Origin: Syngnathus acus | Lineage: Eukaryota; Chordata; Actinopteri; Syngnathiformes; Syngnathidae | Assembly: GCF_901709675.1 (NCBI RefSeq) | Contig: NC_051087.1 | Coordinates: 16,375,067 to 16,439,066, forward strand | Length of the DNA stretch: 64,000 nucleotides | Reading direction: 5' to 3' | Shown here: positions 10,517 to 21,690 of the stretch, one piece after another | How positions within the stretch are numbered: the first letter of the stretch is position 1 | Layout of the letters: every line of letters starts with the position of its first letter | Translations under genes and position numbers: made by a program | Notes under the pieces: model-generated | What the model saw: the letters and a program-made list of their open reading frames with translations, nothing else | Told to the model about the DNA's origin: nothing | Databases searched by the model: none

Positions 10517-10714
10517 AGGTCGCGCCATCTTGGATTCGTTGAGACGCTAAACAAAGTTAGAGTTAGTGCTGCAGCTGCAGCTGCGTGTCAAGTGACAGTG
10601 GCAATTTGGGATCACAGCAAGACAAGCGAGTGACCGTGATGGAGAGGTTTTTGGAAGGGATATTGCAAATGCCGAACAGGACGCTAGACAAAATTAAGAC
10701 ACAAATAATATAAC

Positions 10715-11777
10715 ATGAGTGGAGGACAAAAGAAAAAAGAAAAGACGATGAGATGGAGGCAATGCAGTGAAAGCAATCTTTCATTTGGATTCACTTTCAG
10801 CGGGGATGCAACAGCACCGAATCCGCTGGGCTTGGTGTGTGGTGAGAAGATGTCCAATAGCGCAGTTGTGCCAAAAAAGCTTAAATGCCATCGGGAGTGG
10901 CTGATGGTGTAGGGGTACACTTGCTTGCCATGTGTGTCGACACTGTGAGTTTGACGCTGTGAATGTGTGTGAGTGACAAAAAAAAAAAAAAAAAAGCTTA
11001 AACGCCATCTCCAAACGAAACACCCTTCCGTTCAAAACAAGCCGACGGACAATTTTGTACGCTTACGTACAAACAATGAGAAACAGGCAATTTGTTTGAG
11101 AAAAACAACCAAGGTAGTAAATGAGACAGCCCTCAAAGCTAGCTACCTTGTCACTGATCTCTTCGCTAAATCAAAAAAGTCCCACACTGTGGCAGAAACA
11201 TTAATACTGCCAGCTTGTAAAGCCATTGTAAATGAGATGCTTGGCCCTGACGCAGCCAAAGAGATAGCTAAAGTGCCTCTCTCAGATAACACAATTGCCC
11301 GTAGTATTGATGACATGTCTGCGGATATCGAAACTGTTGTTTTAGAAAAGATGAGCATCAGTATGAAATTTGCCTTGCAACTTGATGAGTCGACGAATAT
11401 TGGTGGACATTGTCAGCTCTTGGCCAACGTGCGTTTTGTGGATGGAGAAGCCATTAGAGGAAACTTCCTATTTTGCAAGGCACTGCCAGAAAAATCAACA
11501 GGTGAGGAAGTATTTCGGGTCACGTCGGAATATCTTGACAAAAGCATGGGAAAACTGCACAGGCGTCTGCACTGATGGAGCGGCAGCCATGGTCGGGCGC
11601 ATCGAAGGCTTCGTAAGTAGGGTCAAAGAAAAAAACCCGGATGTTACTTTTACGCACTGTTTTTTGCACCGTGAGGCCCTCATGGCAAAGACAATAGATA
11701 ATACATTGTGTGTAACAAAAATTCAAGATAAGTCACATGACGTTCATATTTGTTGTAAGATGCAAAATAGAAGCTAA
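10715..11777 (+). pseudogene. hAT transposase (ZBED5/SCAND3-like) pseudogene
   Basis: Starts [10 protein letters not shown], then [34 protein letters not shown], a BED-type zinc finger. The finger is cut by a small retroposon (10893-10989), after which [15 protein letters not shown] resumes. The middle region holds [29 protein letters not shown] and [23 protein letters not shown] (first acidic region of the hAT catalytic core). A frameshift near 11550 leads to [21 protein letters not shown] and THCFLHREALMAK. The text then decays; the C-terminal dimerisation region is absent. Ends of the parent element were not identified. Confidence 0.88.
10893..10989 (+). mobile_element. Very short poly(A) retroposon with 20-bp TSD
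   Basis: About 85 bp plus a poly(A) tail is flanked by AAAAAAGCTTAAATGCCATC (10873-10892) and AAAAAAGCTTAAACGCCATC (10990-11009; one mismatch). This is the signature of LINE-mediated retroposition. It splits a BED-finger codon run (KKLK|RHLQ). The body GGCTGATGGTGTAGGGGTAC may derive from a tRNA or other small RNA, but I cannot name the source. Confidence 0.8.
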
Positions 11778-12203
11778 TGTACACAACCATAATCTCTATA
11801 TAGACATTCAAAATTGAAAGACACAAACTGAGACAAGATTAACTACTATAAAATGCAGTGAGCAAAACATATCGGGGTCCATGGAATGCACTGCAAACTG
11901 CAGAACTAGTCAGCTTCTGATGTCCCCCAGGCATTAGTTAATGATGGTGGTTCATGCACAGTCACACAAGAACTGGAAAGCTGAATTGAAAAAAAGAAAC
12001 AAGAACTGGCGAAAAATATCTATCCACACAGATAAAAGTGACTCAAATCAACTGCATTTGGAGGGCACTTCAAAGACACAGTTGCTGCATACAAAGTGCT
12101 GTACATGGAGCAAATTTAAGTCACACAACAAACGCAGGTAAAAGAGTGAATTATTAATGAAGAACAAAGCCAAGTCTCTTGCTTAGTCCAAAGCCAAAGA
12201 ATA
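11778..12203. other. No recognised feature
   Basis: Unassigned sequence downstream of the hAT pseudogene. No hAT end was found here. Confidence 0.4.
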
Positions 12204-12927
12204 CAGTAATCCCTCACCACTTTGTGCTTCACCTTTTGCAAATGCGCTACTTTGCGGGTTATAAGCACGGACTGTTTATTTAGGAAATGCGAAAAGAGGA
12301 AAAGGCAGAGCAGGCACACAAGGCAACTGACGAGCCGGTCAGCGAGCTCGCCTCATGCGTTGTGGTGGCATCTTGTTGTGAATTGTCTTTGTTGCTCCGC
12401 TGGTTTCCAAAAAACACTTGGTGGAAGATGGCTGGCTCAGAGAAGGAAAACTTCGGTGACACACGGCTGATTGGGAAAAGATTTTATTCAACCGATGTCA
12501 GAGTGGCCCAAAAGCAAAGATGTTAGCTGCTCTCTCTCGTCTGCCAGGCATCGCATCTCTTATACCTGGCGAGATTCATGATCTCATCGCTTTGAATAAC
12601 AGCTGCGGTTCGAGTCTCAGTATACTTGTTGTTTTCGTTGTCACTAAAAGGCCATCTCCTCGGTTCTTTTCTGGTCACGGACAACTGGCCCTTCTATATT
12701 CTAGGTACCTATACATTACTGAAACTAAACCTCCCTATCCAGCACAAATAACCTATGCGTAATCCCACTGCTGCCGGCCCGGCCTTCTAAGGCAACATAC
12801 AGAGACGCATGCAGGCTAAAATTTACAACAATCTTGTAACACAGCGGATCAGGAAAATGGGAATCAGGTGGCTGGCGAGTGTCTAAGCAGACAAAATGAC
12901 AAAGACTGACTGGCAAGCTAGTGTTGT
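12204..12927. mobile_element. Tigger/pogo-type element remnant (left end only)
   Basis: CAGTAATCCCTCACCACTTT at 12204, preceded by TA, is the end shared by the elements at 6855 and 41461. GCGCTACTTTGCGGG follows, as in that family. No right end was found. The remainder, including a frame with KMAGSEKENFGDTRLIGKRF, is unrecognised. Confidence 0.5.
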
Positions 12928-13218
12928 TTCGTTCGTGAACGATTCATTCAAAAAGAACAAATCTTTTCAGTGAAGGTGAGCGAACGGATCACTTCCTGAA
13001 GTGATTCATTTCATTTCTCAGTTCATTTGCCCTCATTCAATGCATAATTACGTGGTAATGTGCCTTGAAGCTGGTGCCACTCCTTTCGTGCTCACGTTCT
13101 CCGAGCTAACGGCTGATGTGGCGTCCATCCAAGAACTTGGGACTTGGAAGCGCATGAAAATATAAGAGACAGTGGCTGACTGACAGTCTCTTGCCAGTAC
13201 ATGAAGGGATGTTTTTGC

Positions 13219-14061
13219 CAGAGATGGGGACTCGAGTCACTGTGACTTGGACTCGAGTCGCTGTTTTGATGACTTGTGACTTGACTTGACAAAAAATTAA
13301 AAAACTTGAGACTCGACTTGGAAGTTAAAGACTCGTGACTTGACTGGACTTGAGACACAATGACTTGAATGACTTCAGTGTTATTTAGTTTATGTTTTCA
13401 GTTTGAATATAAAATTAATAATACATTTTAAAAAATAATATCGATAACACGGTAGGAGCGTAGGCTGAGAATGGCGTTGTCATGATTGGATCACTACCCT
13501 GTCAATCAATCAGTCGCGCCCTCTCTACCTACCAAACGTGTTTATTGGAGAGCCACGCCCCTTTATATCAGACACGCGCAAACATGTCAGCGGGAGCGGT
13601 ACCGCGAGCGGTACACCTTCGGCTATCACAATTACTTTTATGACGGCAAAAGACATATGCACAGTGCGAGATATGCAACAAAAACATTTCGGACAGCCAG
13701 ACGACAACTTCAAACTTTGTCCATCATTTGAAGAGCCATTCTGCCAAGTAAGTGCTTTTCATTTACCTAAATAGGTGTGTATATATACATAGCTTTAATG
13801 CAATGAATATGATGATGAAACTGAATTAAGTAAATATGATTTAATATGGAGCAAGTTAATAAATAAAAACTACAGTTAACTTGACTTGGACTTGACTTGA
13901 CCTATTTAAGGACTTGACTTGGACTTGACTTGACCTATTTAAGGACTTGACTTGACTTGACTTGCCCAAGAAAAAAATGACTTGGGACTTACTTGAGACT
14001 TGAAGGTTAAGACTTGAGACTTACTTGAGACTTGCACATGTGTGACTTGGTCCCATCTCTG
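13219..14061 (+). mobile_element. hAT element with 8-bp TSD GTTTTTGC
   Basis: An 843-bp element begins CAGAGATGGGGACTCGAGTC and ends with the complement of CAGAGATGGGACCAAGTCAC. The 8-bp duplication GTTTTTGC is exact (13211-13218, 14062-14069). Both ends are filled with ACTTG/GACTTG-rich subterminal repeats. It keeps one exon scrap of the parent transposase. Confidence 0.93.
13644..13747 (+). pseudogene. BED-finger exon relic with splice donor
   Basis: The frame reads QKTYAQCEICNKNISDSQTT...FVHHLKSHSAK, a BED-type C2H2 finger (CEIC then HxxxxxH), and runs directly into the consensus donor GTAAGT at 13748. An in-frame TGA lies just upstream (13641). It appears to be the first coding exon of the autonomous parent retained in a deleted derivative. 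Confidence 0.7.
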
Positions 14062-14211
14062 GTTTTTGCACCCTCCAACTTTGTTACATGAAGGATGTGT
14101 GTCTGCAGGAGCGGTGAGATTATTTTGCTCTTTGGGAAAATGTATTACAAAAGATTTTAAATAACACGTTAGTACTATGTACAGGTTAGGACCTAACAAG
14201 GGACATGCGAT

Positions 14212-14988
14212 CAGAGGAGGCAAGGGAGGCAGTGCCTCCCCTGCCATCATGAAAAGGGGAAAAAACAAATTCAATTGTTTTTATTATAAAGTCATTTTCC
14301 TTTTAATTTCAGGAGTTTTGTATCATTTTGAACCAAAATTGCTAAATTTTTATAGTTATGTTAAAAGCGAAGACGAGTCGCTCGGAGGAGCCAACTTCCT
14401 GCCTTACCTCCTCTGAGGATTGCGTAATCACACGACTGCCTATGCTGACAGGCTATGCAGTTAGACTGAACTGCTGTCTGTCTCTATGTCGCTGTTTAAG
14501 TGTTCAAACACTGTGGCTATATTAACTAATTTCCGTAGTTAAGCTGATGTATATAATATCTAGTGTTTTTTGTCATCTGTCTGTAACGTCGTGTTTCATT
14601 AGATGAACAAAACGGCTTTGAAAAGAAACCCAACGGAGGCAACGAAAAAAAGTTCTCCAGCCTCATAGCAGGGAGCGCGAGTGATGCTTCATGCGCCCAC
14701 CTGTAGAATAAGTGATCTCCAGTTCAAATTTACAGTGAACAACTGAGGAGCAGTCGTCCATTTATTTCGTTTTACATTTTGTTTTTTTTGTTTTTACATT
14801 TCGTTTTACAATGGAGGATTACATATGCAAACTCAAACGATTTTCAACTATGGATTTTCGGTCGAAGCATGGAGGTCATCAGTAAAGGAAGACCAACTCC
14901 GGAGTTAAAAGGTTTGATTCCGACAACGGGACTTGGGAGCATGTCTTTTCAAACGGAGTGGTACGCACGATCAAAAACACGTTTTTGA
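14212..14988 (+). mobile_element. hAT-like fragment, TTF/ZMYM-type transposase start
   Basis: CAGAGGAGGCAAGGGAGGCA at 14212 and its relative CCTTACCTCCTCTG ending at 14415 are hAT-like ends. Further on, the frame to 14988 contains MEVISKGRPTPELKGLIPTT and SFQTEWYARSK, typical of the N-terminal region of TTF/ZMYM1-type hAT proteins. No 8-bp duplication could be matched, so the relation of the ends to the coding scrap is unsure. Confidence 0.55.
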
Positions 14989-15464
14989 TTCCATGTGCTT
15001 TATTAAGTGTTTTTATGTGTGAAGACTGCTGATATGGGATTTTAATTAAAATAGTTCAAATTAAATAATGAATAAGCTACTCTAGAGCAGCGTTCCCCAA
15101 CCTTTTTTGTGACACGGTTAGGTGTCGGACAAATTTTACCGGGGGGGGGTATGTCAGTGCCCAGTTATGAACTTCACCGCAGGTCACTGGACCTAACGTA
15201 TTTCCTGCTTGGCATTTGCCTGTCGCACCTCTTCCAGTGCACTTTGCATCAGATGCAGGGTCATCAGCTGGTGCCACTTTTCATTGATGTTTCACCCCCT
15301 CGACAGTACATCTCCAGGTGGGGATGCAAGTGGTTTCTTTGAGACGTCTCCCTACCACTCCCCGCATCTGACCCTACTAGGCTGCCTGACCCCATTTCCT
15401 ATCCTTCCTCCTTAGCCACAACCAGTAGCTTGCTTTCTCTGCCTTCTGCTAGTTCCTTCATTGC

Positions 15465-15995
15465 TCATTGCAGCCTCACCCCTGTTGTTCCAACCATGCG
15501 AAGAAGCTGGATTGTTGACCTGCCGATGAAGCCGCTGCACCCGACTTCCACTGGGTGTATGGATGCTGCCCATCCTGCTTGTCTGCACTCCGCTGCCAGC
15601 TTGGTGTACTTCAGCCGCTTGAGCTCATGTGCTGATGGTAATTCTTCTTCTTAAGGAACAGTCAACTCTATGGTGAGGACATATTTGGCAGTCGCGGACC
15701 ACATCACGATGTCTGGCCTTGGGGTTGACTGCACAATCTCACTTAGGAAGCTGAGTTGCCTGTCTAGGTCGACGCGCATCTCCCATGCCTTTCCAGGTGT
15801 TAGCAAAGATTTTGCCTGACTGCCTTGTGGCATTTGCTGGGACTCCCCTGGTCGTGCGAAGGAGATGCTAGGTGTTTGGCTGCCTGCTGAGGAGTTAGCA
15901 GTGGTTCTTCTCATTTCCAACTTCCTGAGCACTTCAGTGTGGCGCCATCTGAGCCGTCCCTGTGACAATGCTGTTGGAGGCCTGCTTTCTTGCTT
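15465..15995 (-). pseudogene. LINE C-terminus with restriction-like endonuclease motif
   Basis: The minus strand reads RWRHTEVLRKLEM...WEMRVDLDRQLSFLSEIV...RPDIVMWSATAKYVLTIELTVP, then a TAA, then in the same frame EEELPSAHELKRLKYTKLAA and HPVEVGCSGFIGRSTIQLL. RPD...xEL and a downstream Lys-rich helix fit the PD-(D/E)XK endonuclease of R2/R4-type LINEs. One in-frame stop sits where the family usually has Trp (TVPWEE). The RT part is absent, so this is a 5'-truncated insertion. Confidence 0.65.
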
Positions 15996-16028
15996 ACATG
16001 ATTCGGTGAACGAATGATTCATTTAAAT

Positions 16029-16832
16029 CAGTGGTTCCCAAAGTGGGCGGTACCGCCCCCCTGGGGGCGGTGGAAAGATCTGGGGGGGCGGTGAGGAAGA
16101 AAGGGGCGGTAGGGGGGCGGTAGGGGGGCGGCAGTCAGATCCGACAGCATAGACTACAAAAGCAAAAGCTCAGGTTTGTAATTTCAAGCTTGTAATGTTC
16201 AGAATTTTATCTTATAACATAAACCGCATTCTGGCGGTCAACATCATCTTGAGTTCAAGTCAACATGAAATTGGGGACTCGCCAGAACGCGCCGTGTTGT
16301 GTTGTGTTGAGCTGGTTAGGGCAGTGGTCCCCAACCACCGGGCCGCGGACCGGTACCGGTCCGTGGGTCACTTGGTACCGGGCCGCCAAGCCGCACAGAA
16401 TTTTTTTTTTATCGACGATCAATTAATTCAGGTCAAGACACTCGTCCCGGTCACGTGACATGTTTCCCCAGTTGAGCCCGCAAAGCTAATATGTGGCGAC
16501 AGGCTAACTAACCAGGCAGTGAAGCATTCAAAACTGCTTCAACACATGGAGACCAAGCATCCTGCAATAAAAGACAAACCTTAAATCACTTCGGGTGTCA
16601 TTGTCTCCGATTACGTCTAGATGGGACCGGTTCGTTTCTGAGAAACAAACTCAGTGCTCCCACTAATTCAACGTAATGGTAATGATATTATAAATGTATT
16701 ATTTATTTATTTATATAAATGTATTATTTATTTATATAAATGCCGGTCCTTGGGGGGGGGGGGGGGGGGGGCGCTAGGAATTCACTGGGGAGCCAAAGGG
16801 GGCGCCAGCCTGCAAAAGTTTGGGAACCACTG
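16029..16832. mobile_element. hAT element with 8-bp TSD ATTTAAAT
   Basis: Starts CAGTGGTTCCCAAAGTGGGC and ends GTTTGGGAACCACTG; the flanks ATTTAAAT at 16021-16028 and 16833-16840 are identical. Subterminal GGGGGCGG repeats give strong G bias, including 20 consecutive G at 16752-16771. Inside, 16324-16470 carries the end of another hAT (CAGTGGTCCCCAACCACCGG) without a clear partner. No coding capacity. Confidence 0.92.
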
Positions 16833-17653
16833 ATTTAAATGAACTGATTCTAAAGGTTCAGTTCATTCAAAGCCCTGTGATGGCCAAACGAACGGCGTCT
16901 ATATACATGCCTTTATCAGTGGGTAACACGGGACAGGTAGTGGCGATTAGCGCCTATTAGCACGCGCAGTTCCGTGTTGGCGACGCACTCCACCGAGGTC
17001 TAGCGCGGAGGGAGCGTCAGCCGACCAGCAGGGTGAGAGCGGAGATGTGACACAGCCGTGCACGACAGCAGAAGGAGTCTGGACACGTGACAATATCACG
17101 CATTTGTTCTTTTATTTACTGTAAAGCAGGGGTGTTGAAACTTTTTGCAAGGAGGGCCAGATTTGATAAAGTGAAGGGGCCCGGGGGCCGATGTTTTTTT
17201 CGGACATTTTTAACTACAAACATTTCATGCAAATACACACGGTTATAAAACAAATTTCATTGTCCCAATTGTCTTTATTTTTTAAATGACAAAATAACCA
17301 AATATAAGCCACTCAGGCAGATGTGAACAACTCTAAAAACACAAATTCTGCTTTTCATTCATATCTGAAGAGTCAAATAACATTGAACAGACTGTATGAA
17401 ATACCTTAAATTTACATGAGTTTAAAATTATTTTTGCCTCATAAACATTTTAAACAGGAGTTATAAGTAATGCAAAGTTGTCTGTTATTATTAAAACTTA
17501 AAACAAGTGCATTTTGCTCTTGTCATATACAATATCTTTCAGAATGTAATAGTTTGTGTCACGTCTACAGGTTCATAACATCAACAGTATTAACATGGCC
17601 ACTTCGTAATAGTTAATATTAAGTAATATTTACTTTTGATTTACTTTTGACTC

Positions 17654-18249
17654 GGTGTGTCTGACTTCATAAGACCAAGTCGGGTTGTTATGAAGCGTCT
17701 AGAGTGTTGGTGGAGTGCCTAGTGCATGTCACTTCTCACTGTCAACCCTCACCGCTGGCTAGCAGTTTGCGAACGGGAGAGCCGAGTGCGTAAGTCTCTC
17801 CCTGCCAGTACATAGCCTCTCTAACAGCAAGCCCTATCTAGTGCCTCCACGCGGCGACACATGGTAACTGGGTACAACACGGACCCAGGCGAAACTACAA
17901 GGGACTCGGAGGAAGTTTGGCCCCTAGACGTGCGGCACGCAGGCCCACTGGTGTGTGGACACGCCCTGGTGCCCACGAACCAGCCCCCAACTATGGGGTA
18001 AATAGTACCACTGCCCAGTGGGCTCCTCGGGAGAGGAATGGGCTAAGGGAGTCAACCCCTACAGAAAATCAATTTCCCCTTGGGTTGGTGTCAGGAAGGG
18101 CATCCGGCTGTAAAAAGTTTTGCTCCAAATATTTTCTCAGTATAGGACTCTCAACCACGAGATGGCCATGGACCGTCCCCGGTGGAAGAAAGCCATATTG
18201 AGAATCCAGTCCAACCCAGCGGCGCCTGGAAAGCGATGATGATGATGAT
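17654..18249 (+). mobile_element. Short retroelement copy B with (GAT)n tail
   Basis: About 596 bp ending in (GAT)n, flanked by the 16-bp repeat GATTTACTTTTGACTC (17638-17653, 18250-18265). It is inverted relative to copy A at 9686-10249 and closely similar along the shared part; copy B has about 40 more bp at its 5' end. The 94-codon ORF at 17917-18201 is kept. The target is the hAT transposase just after the codons for FFTRGCESK. Confidence 0.85.
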
Positions 18250-18343
18250 GATTTACTTTTGACTCACAGCCTCGTGTGAAGAATCGCTGCTGTGATGCCA
18301 GTTCAGCTTGGAGCTGCTTCACTTTATCAGCGCGGTCACTCCC

Positions 18344-19630
18344 AAGATTCAAGAGTTTTTATTCGCCATGTTTGAGCGTGCCAAACAAGGAATTTGACTT
18401 CGGTACATCACAGCCTTTGTTCAACATTTAGGGGACTAACAACACTCAGGACATGTGAAAAATGACAAATATTCTCAAACATCCCCTGATCTTAAACTCC
18501 CAGGAGGGCAAGGAAAAACTCAAAACTCCAGCTAGGGGAAATGAGAAACCTTGAGAAGAGACCACAGATGGGAGGGTCCCTCTTCCAGGATGACCAGGCT
18601 GCAATGGATGCAGAGAAGACACATAGTACAAACAGTGTAGACAATTCAAAAAAGGTGTGGAGAGCAGGATGTTATTGCACAGCAATGATTCTGAGACTCT
18701 AAGAGTGGTGTGAGTTCATCAGAGCAACAGCCTGGGGAAGAAGCTGTCTCTGTGTCTGCTGGTTTTGGCGTACAGAGCTCTATAACACCGTCCGGAGGGG
18801 AGTAGTTCAAACAGACTGCAACCTGGGTGAGAAGGGCTTGTAGAGATGTTACTAGCACGTTTCCTGGTCCTGGACAGGCACAAGTCTTGGATAGATGGGA
18901 GGTTGATTCCAATTATCTTTTCTGCAGTCCTGATTGTCCGTTGCAGTCTGTGCTTGTCTTGTTTGGAGGCCGATCCAAACCAGACAGTGATGGAGGTGCA
19001 GAGGACAGACTGGATGATGGCAGTGTAGGGTCTTCAGCAGCTCCCGCGGCAGGTTGAACTTCTTGAGGTGTCTCAGGACGTATAGCCTCTGCTGGGCCTT
19101 CTTCCGGACAGAGTCTATGTGGCCAGTCCATTTCAGGTCCCGAGAGATTGTGGCTCCCAGAAACTTGAAGGTGTCTGTGGAGAGAATAGTATTACTGCGG
19201 ATAGTGAGGGGTGAAAGTGGTGAAGGGTCTCGCCTGAAGTCCACTGTCATCTCCACGGTCTTGAGCGGGTTCAGCTCCAGCTGGTTTTGGTTGCACCAGT
19301 GGACCAGCCGCTCCACCTCCTGTCTGTACGCAGTCTCATCGTCCTGGATCAGTCCGATGAGAGTAGTGTCGTCTGCATACTTCAGGAGCTTCACAGGAAA
19401 GTCACCTTAGGAGAAATCGTTGGTGTAGAGAGAGAATAGCAGTGGAGAGAGGACGCACCCCTGAGGGGCGCCAGTATTGGTGGTCCGGGTGTCAGATGTG
19501 ATGCTCCCCAGCCTCACACGCTGTCTCCTGTTGGTCAGGAAGCTGGTGATCCACTGACAAGTGGAGTCAGGGACCGCGAGCTGGATGAGCTTCTGTTGGA
19601 GGATGTCAGGAGCGATGGTGTTGAACGCAT
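18344..19630 (-). mobile_element. 5'-truncated CR1/L2-like LINE
   Basis: Minus-strand reading gives LLKYADDTTLIGLIQDDETA (RT catalytic YADD), LELNPLKTVEMTVDFRRDPS and FLGATISRDLKWTGHIDSVR, then the family 3' region with several frameshifts. The 3' tail reads CGAATAAAAACTCTTGAATC on the minus strand. It begins within the RT (NAFNTIAPD near 19625), so about 60% of the ORF is missing. It entered the hAT gene between the codons for KHANTYD and SDRADKV. Related tails occur at 52527-52910 and 55262-56019. Confidence 0.88.
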
Positions 19631-19819
19631 GTCGTATGTGTTAGCATGTTTAGTCTGATAGTGTGTCTTTAGTTTGAAATCCTTAAACAAGGCAACCGTT
19701 TCTTTAGAAATTATACAAACACAATTGCCTTGATTTTCAGTGAAGTATTGTAATTCCCATTTCTCTTGAAAGCGACGGCCTTCAACGTCAACTTTCCTTG
19801 TTTTCTTTGCAGTCGCCAT
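19629..19819 (-). pseudogene. hAT transposase N-terminus (BED finger)
   Basis: From ATG at 19819 the frame reads MATAKKTRKVDVEGRRFQEK, WELQYFTENQGNCVCIISKE and HYQTKHANTYD. The second finger Cys is replaced (CVCIIS where relatives have CLIC). The next codons, SDRADKVKQLQAELASQQRF, are found at 18342-18281 beyond the LINE. It belongs to the GTF2IRD2/EPM2AIP1-like hAT group. The catalytic middle is missing. Confidence 0.85.
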
Positions 19820-20084
19820 GGCAGAAATGAGCAGAGAGGGGTAGTACTGCCACCTTTTGGTAATAGGTGGAATTACAGTTTCAAGTTTTTCACTCCCAGT
19901 GCAGGTGAGCCATAAATAATGCATTATAAGACCGAAGCTGCAGGCCGTATGAAATCTGACCGGATTTGGCCCGCGGGCCGGACTTTGGACATGCCTACTG
20001 TAAAGGTACAATACATGCACAGAACAGTGTGGGGATGGTTATTAAGGGAATCGGAAGGTTTATATAGCATAAAAGTATTGGGGA

Positions 20085-20462
20085 TGTCACGCATGAGAAT
20101 GGAGCATGGCGACCAATTGCAGCTTGGACCAGGGTTTATTGAGGGAAAAGAGTTTTGGAGGTGAGGATGAGGGGAACAGGCAAACAGGAACCGGCAAAAT
20201 AACATGACTTGCGGAGGCAGAACGACAGGGGCAACAGACAGACGAACATAAACAGACTAACAGAAACTAACAGAGAGAAAGAGACAAAGACAAAGAACTA
20301 AAACAATCCGACAGGGAAGTGACACGCAGACAGGACTTAAATACACGACAGGTAACGAGAGGCAGGTGACTGTGATTACATTGATTATGAGTAGACACAG
20401 GAGGGGAGGGGTGAGTACACAGAGACGCGAACAGAAACCATGACAACATAGACTGACTGTCC
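20085..20462 (-). mobile_element. LTR fragment of gypsy-like family
   Basis: The minus strand ends in GCGTGACA and contains GTATTTAAGTCCTGTCTGCG (TATA-like box) and AATAAACCCTGGTCCAAGCT (poly(A) signal). It matches the solo LTR at 29123-29449 over most of its length but lacks the first 20-40 bp. No internal domain adjoins it. Confidence 0.8.
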
Positions 20463-20604
20463 ATGATTTCGTATCAGTGTCTTGACTTTGCTCTGCACAA
20501 AGGCATCAACCACGCTTTCTTCCTCCTCTCGAGACGCTTCAGCAAGATTGTCTGTTGTCTTCTGTTTGTACTTGGTCGTTGTCAGCTATTAACAAGCACT
20601 AGAG

Positions 20605-21690
20605 CAGGGGTCCCCAAACTTTTTCCTGTGAGGGCCACATAACTTTTCCCTTCTCTGATGGGGGGCCGGTGTCAGTTTGTAACAGAAAAAGTGTGACGAT
20701 CGTAGGGGAGCTTAAAAAAATTATTGTTTTCCAGAAAGCCACACATAACCAAATAACGGTTATTTAATAACCCTTTCCAGGTTCTTTACAGAAAAAAAGT
20801 CAGGAAACAAATAATAACACTATTAATGAAATAAATAATAACTAAATAACCCTCTCTGAGTTCTTCACAGAAAAAACAGGAAATAAATAATAACTAAATA
20901 ACTCTCTCTGGGTTCCTCATAGAAAAAAAAGCCATGGAACATTAACTTTCTGTTGTGCCATGCACAATCTTAACAGATAAAAGTTCAGCTCAGTTGTCAG
21001 AGCAGAATCTCTCTGACACATATGAGCAGTCTCTTAAAGTTCTTGTGTTCCTTCCTTATAATCCTTTTGTAGGTTCCAGTAGGCTTGTAGACACCGCTGT
21101 CTTTTTTGTTAAAGTTTGCTAGTGCGTCATAGTCTGGAGTAAAATTTGTTGTGGCAATTCTTAGGCGAGATCCGAGGTGTTGGTCCGTTTACCTCGATCT
21201 GTGACGGGTTGATGTTGACGTTCATGTGTGTACGTCGAGCCAAATTGGCCACTCTCTTTTAAACGCTCGGCACTGTGTCCACCTTGCTTTTCCTTGGGCG
21301 ACTCATTTTAATGGAAGGATTCCAGGGGAAGGTTTGTGGGTGGCTTTAGCGCAAAACTGCATCTGAAAGCTCAGCGCACGAATTACAAGAATGCTGTCGT
21401 CACAGCCCACGCTCTAAATTCGGGACTGATACAAATAGAGCGCGAGTGCGCCATGTCCGTACTACTGAGTACGTACACGCACTTGTGAGTGTGCACCGAG
21501 CTTTCTGACACGGCTTCCGGTAGTAAATGCGCAGGCGAGCGCTTCCCCATCTACTGGGGAAACGCAGTCATTGCAGGCAAAATGACCAAAAAAAAAAGTT
21601 TAATAATACAATTTGTTCAGGGTTGGCGGGCCGGATTAAACGGTCCCGTGGGCCGTATCCGGCCCGCGGGCCGTAGTTTGGTGACCACTG
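20605..21690 (-). mobile_element. hAT element, deletion derivative, exact 8-bp TSD
   Basis: Begins CAGGGGTCCCCAAACTTTTT and ends TAGTTTGGTGACCACTG; CACTAGAG is duplicated at 20597-20604 and 21691-21698. On the minus strand a start near 21308 gives MSRPRKSKVDT, followed within about 60 bp by C-terminal transposase text (RPTPRI.., KFYSRL), so the centre of the gene is gone. The same deletion structure is seen in the copy at 52311-53300. Confidence 0.92.

Larger units (their letters stand above)
12928..16900. repeat. Interrupted repeat with TTCGTGAACGATTCATTC arms
   Basis: The left portion at about 12928-13075 (CGTTCGTGAACGATTCATTC, then CAGTTCATTTGCCCTCATTC) and right portions at about 15996-16028 and 16833-16890 (GGTGAACGAATGATTCATTT; GTTCAGTTCATTCAAAGCCC) look like ends of one repeat family. 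It has been invaded by the elements at 13219-14061, 14212, 15465 and 16029-16832. Treating them as a single element is inference. Confidence 0.4.
17127..19997 (-). mobile_element. hAT element with exact 8-bp TSD, two retroelements inside
   Basis: Left end CAGGGGTGTTGAAACTTTTT, right end complement of TAGGCATGTCCAAAGTCCGG; CTGTAAAG duplicated at 17119-17126 and 19998-20005. The transposase gene runs on the minus strand and is split by a LINE (18344-19630) and the short retroelement copy B (17654-18249). Without inserts the hAT part is about 1 kb, so it was already an internally deleted copy. Confidence 0.92.

Noticed and set aside
12287-12762. Possible gene with KMAGSEKENFGDTRLIGKRF
   Set aside because: No recognised domain; frames overlap and are short; located after a Tigger-type end.
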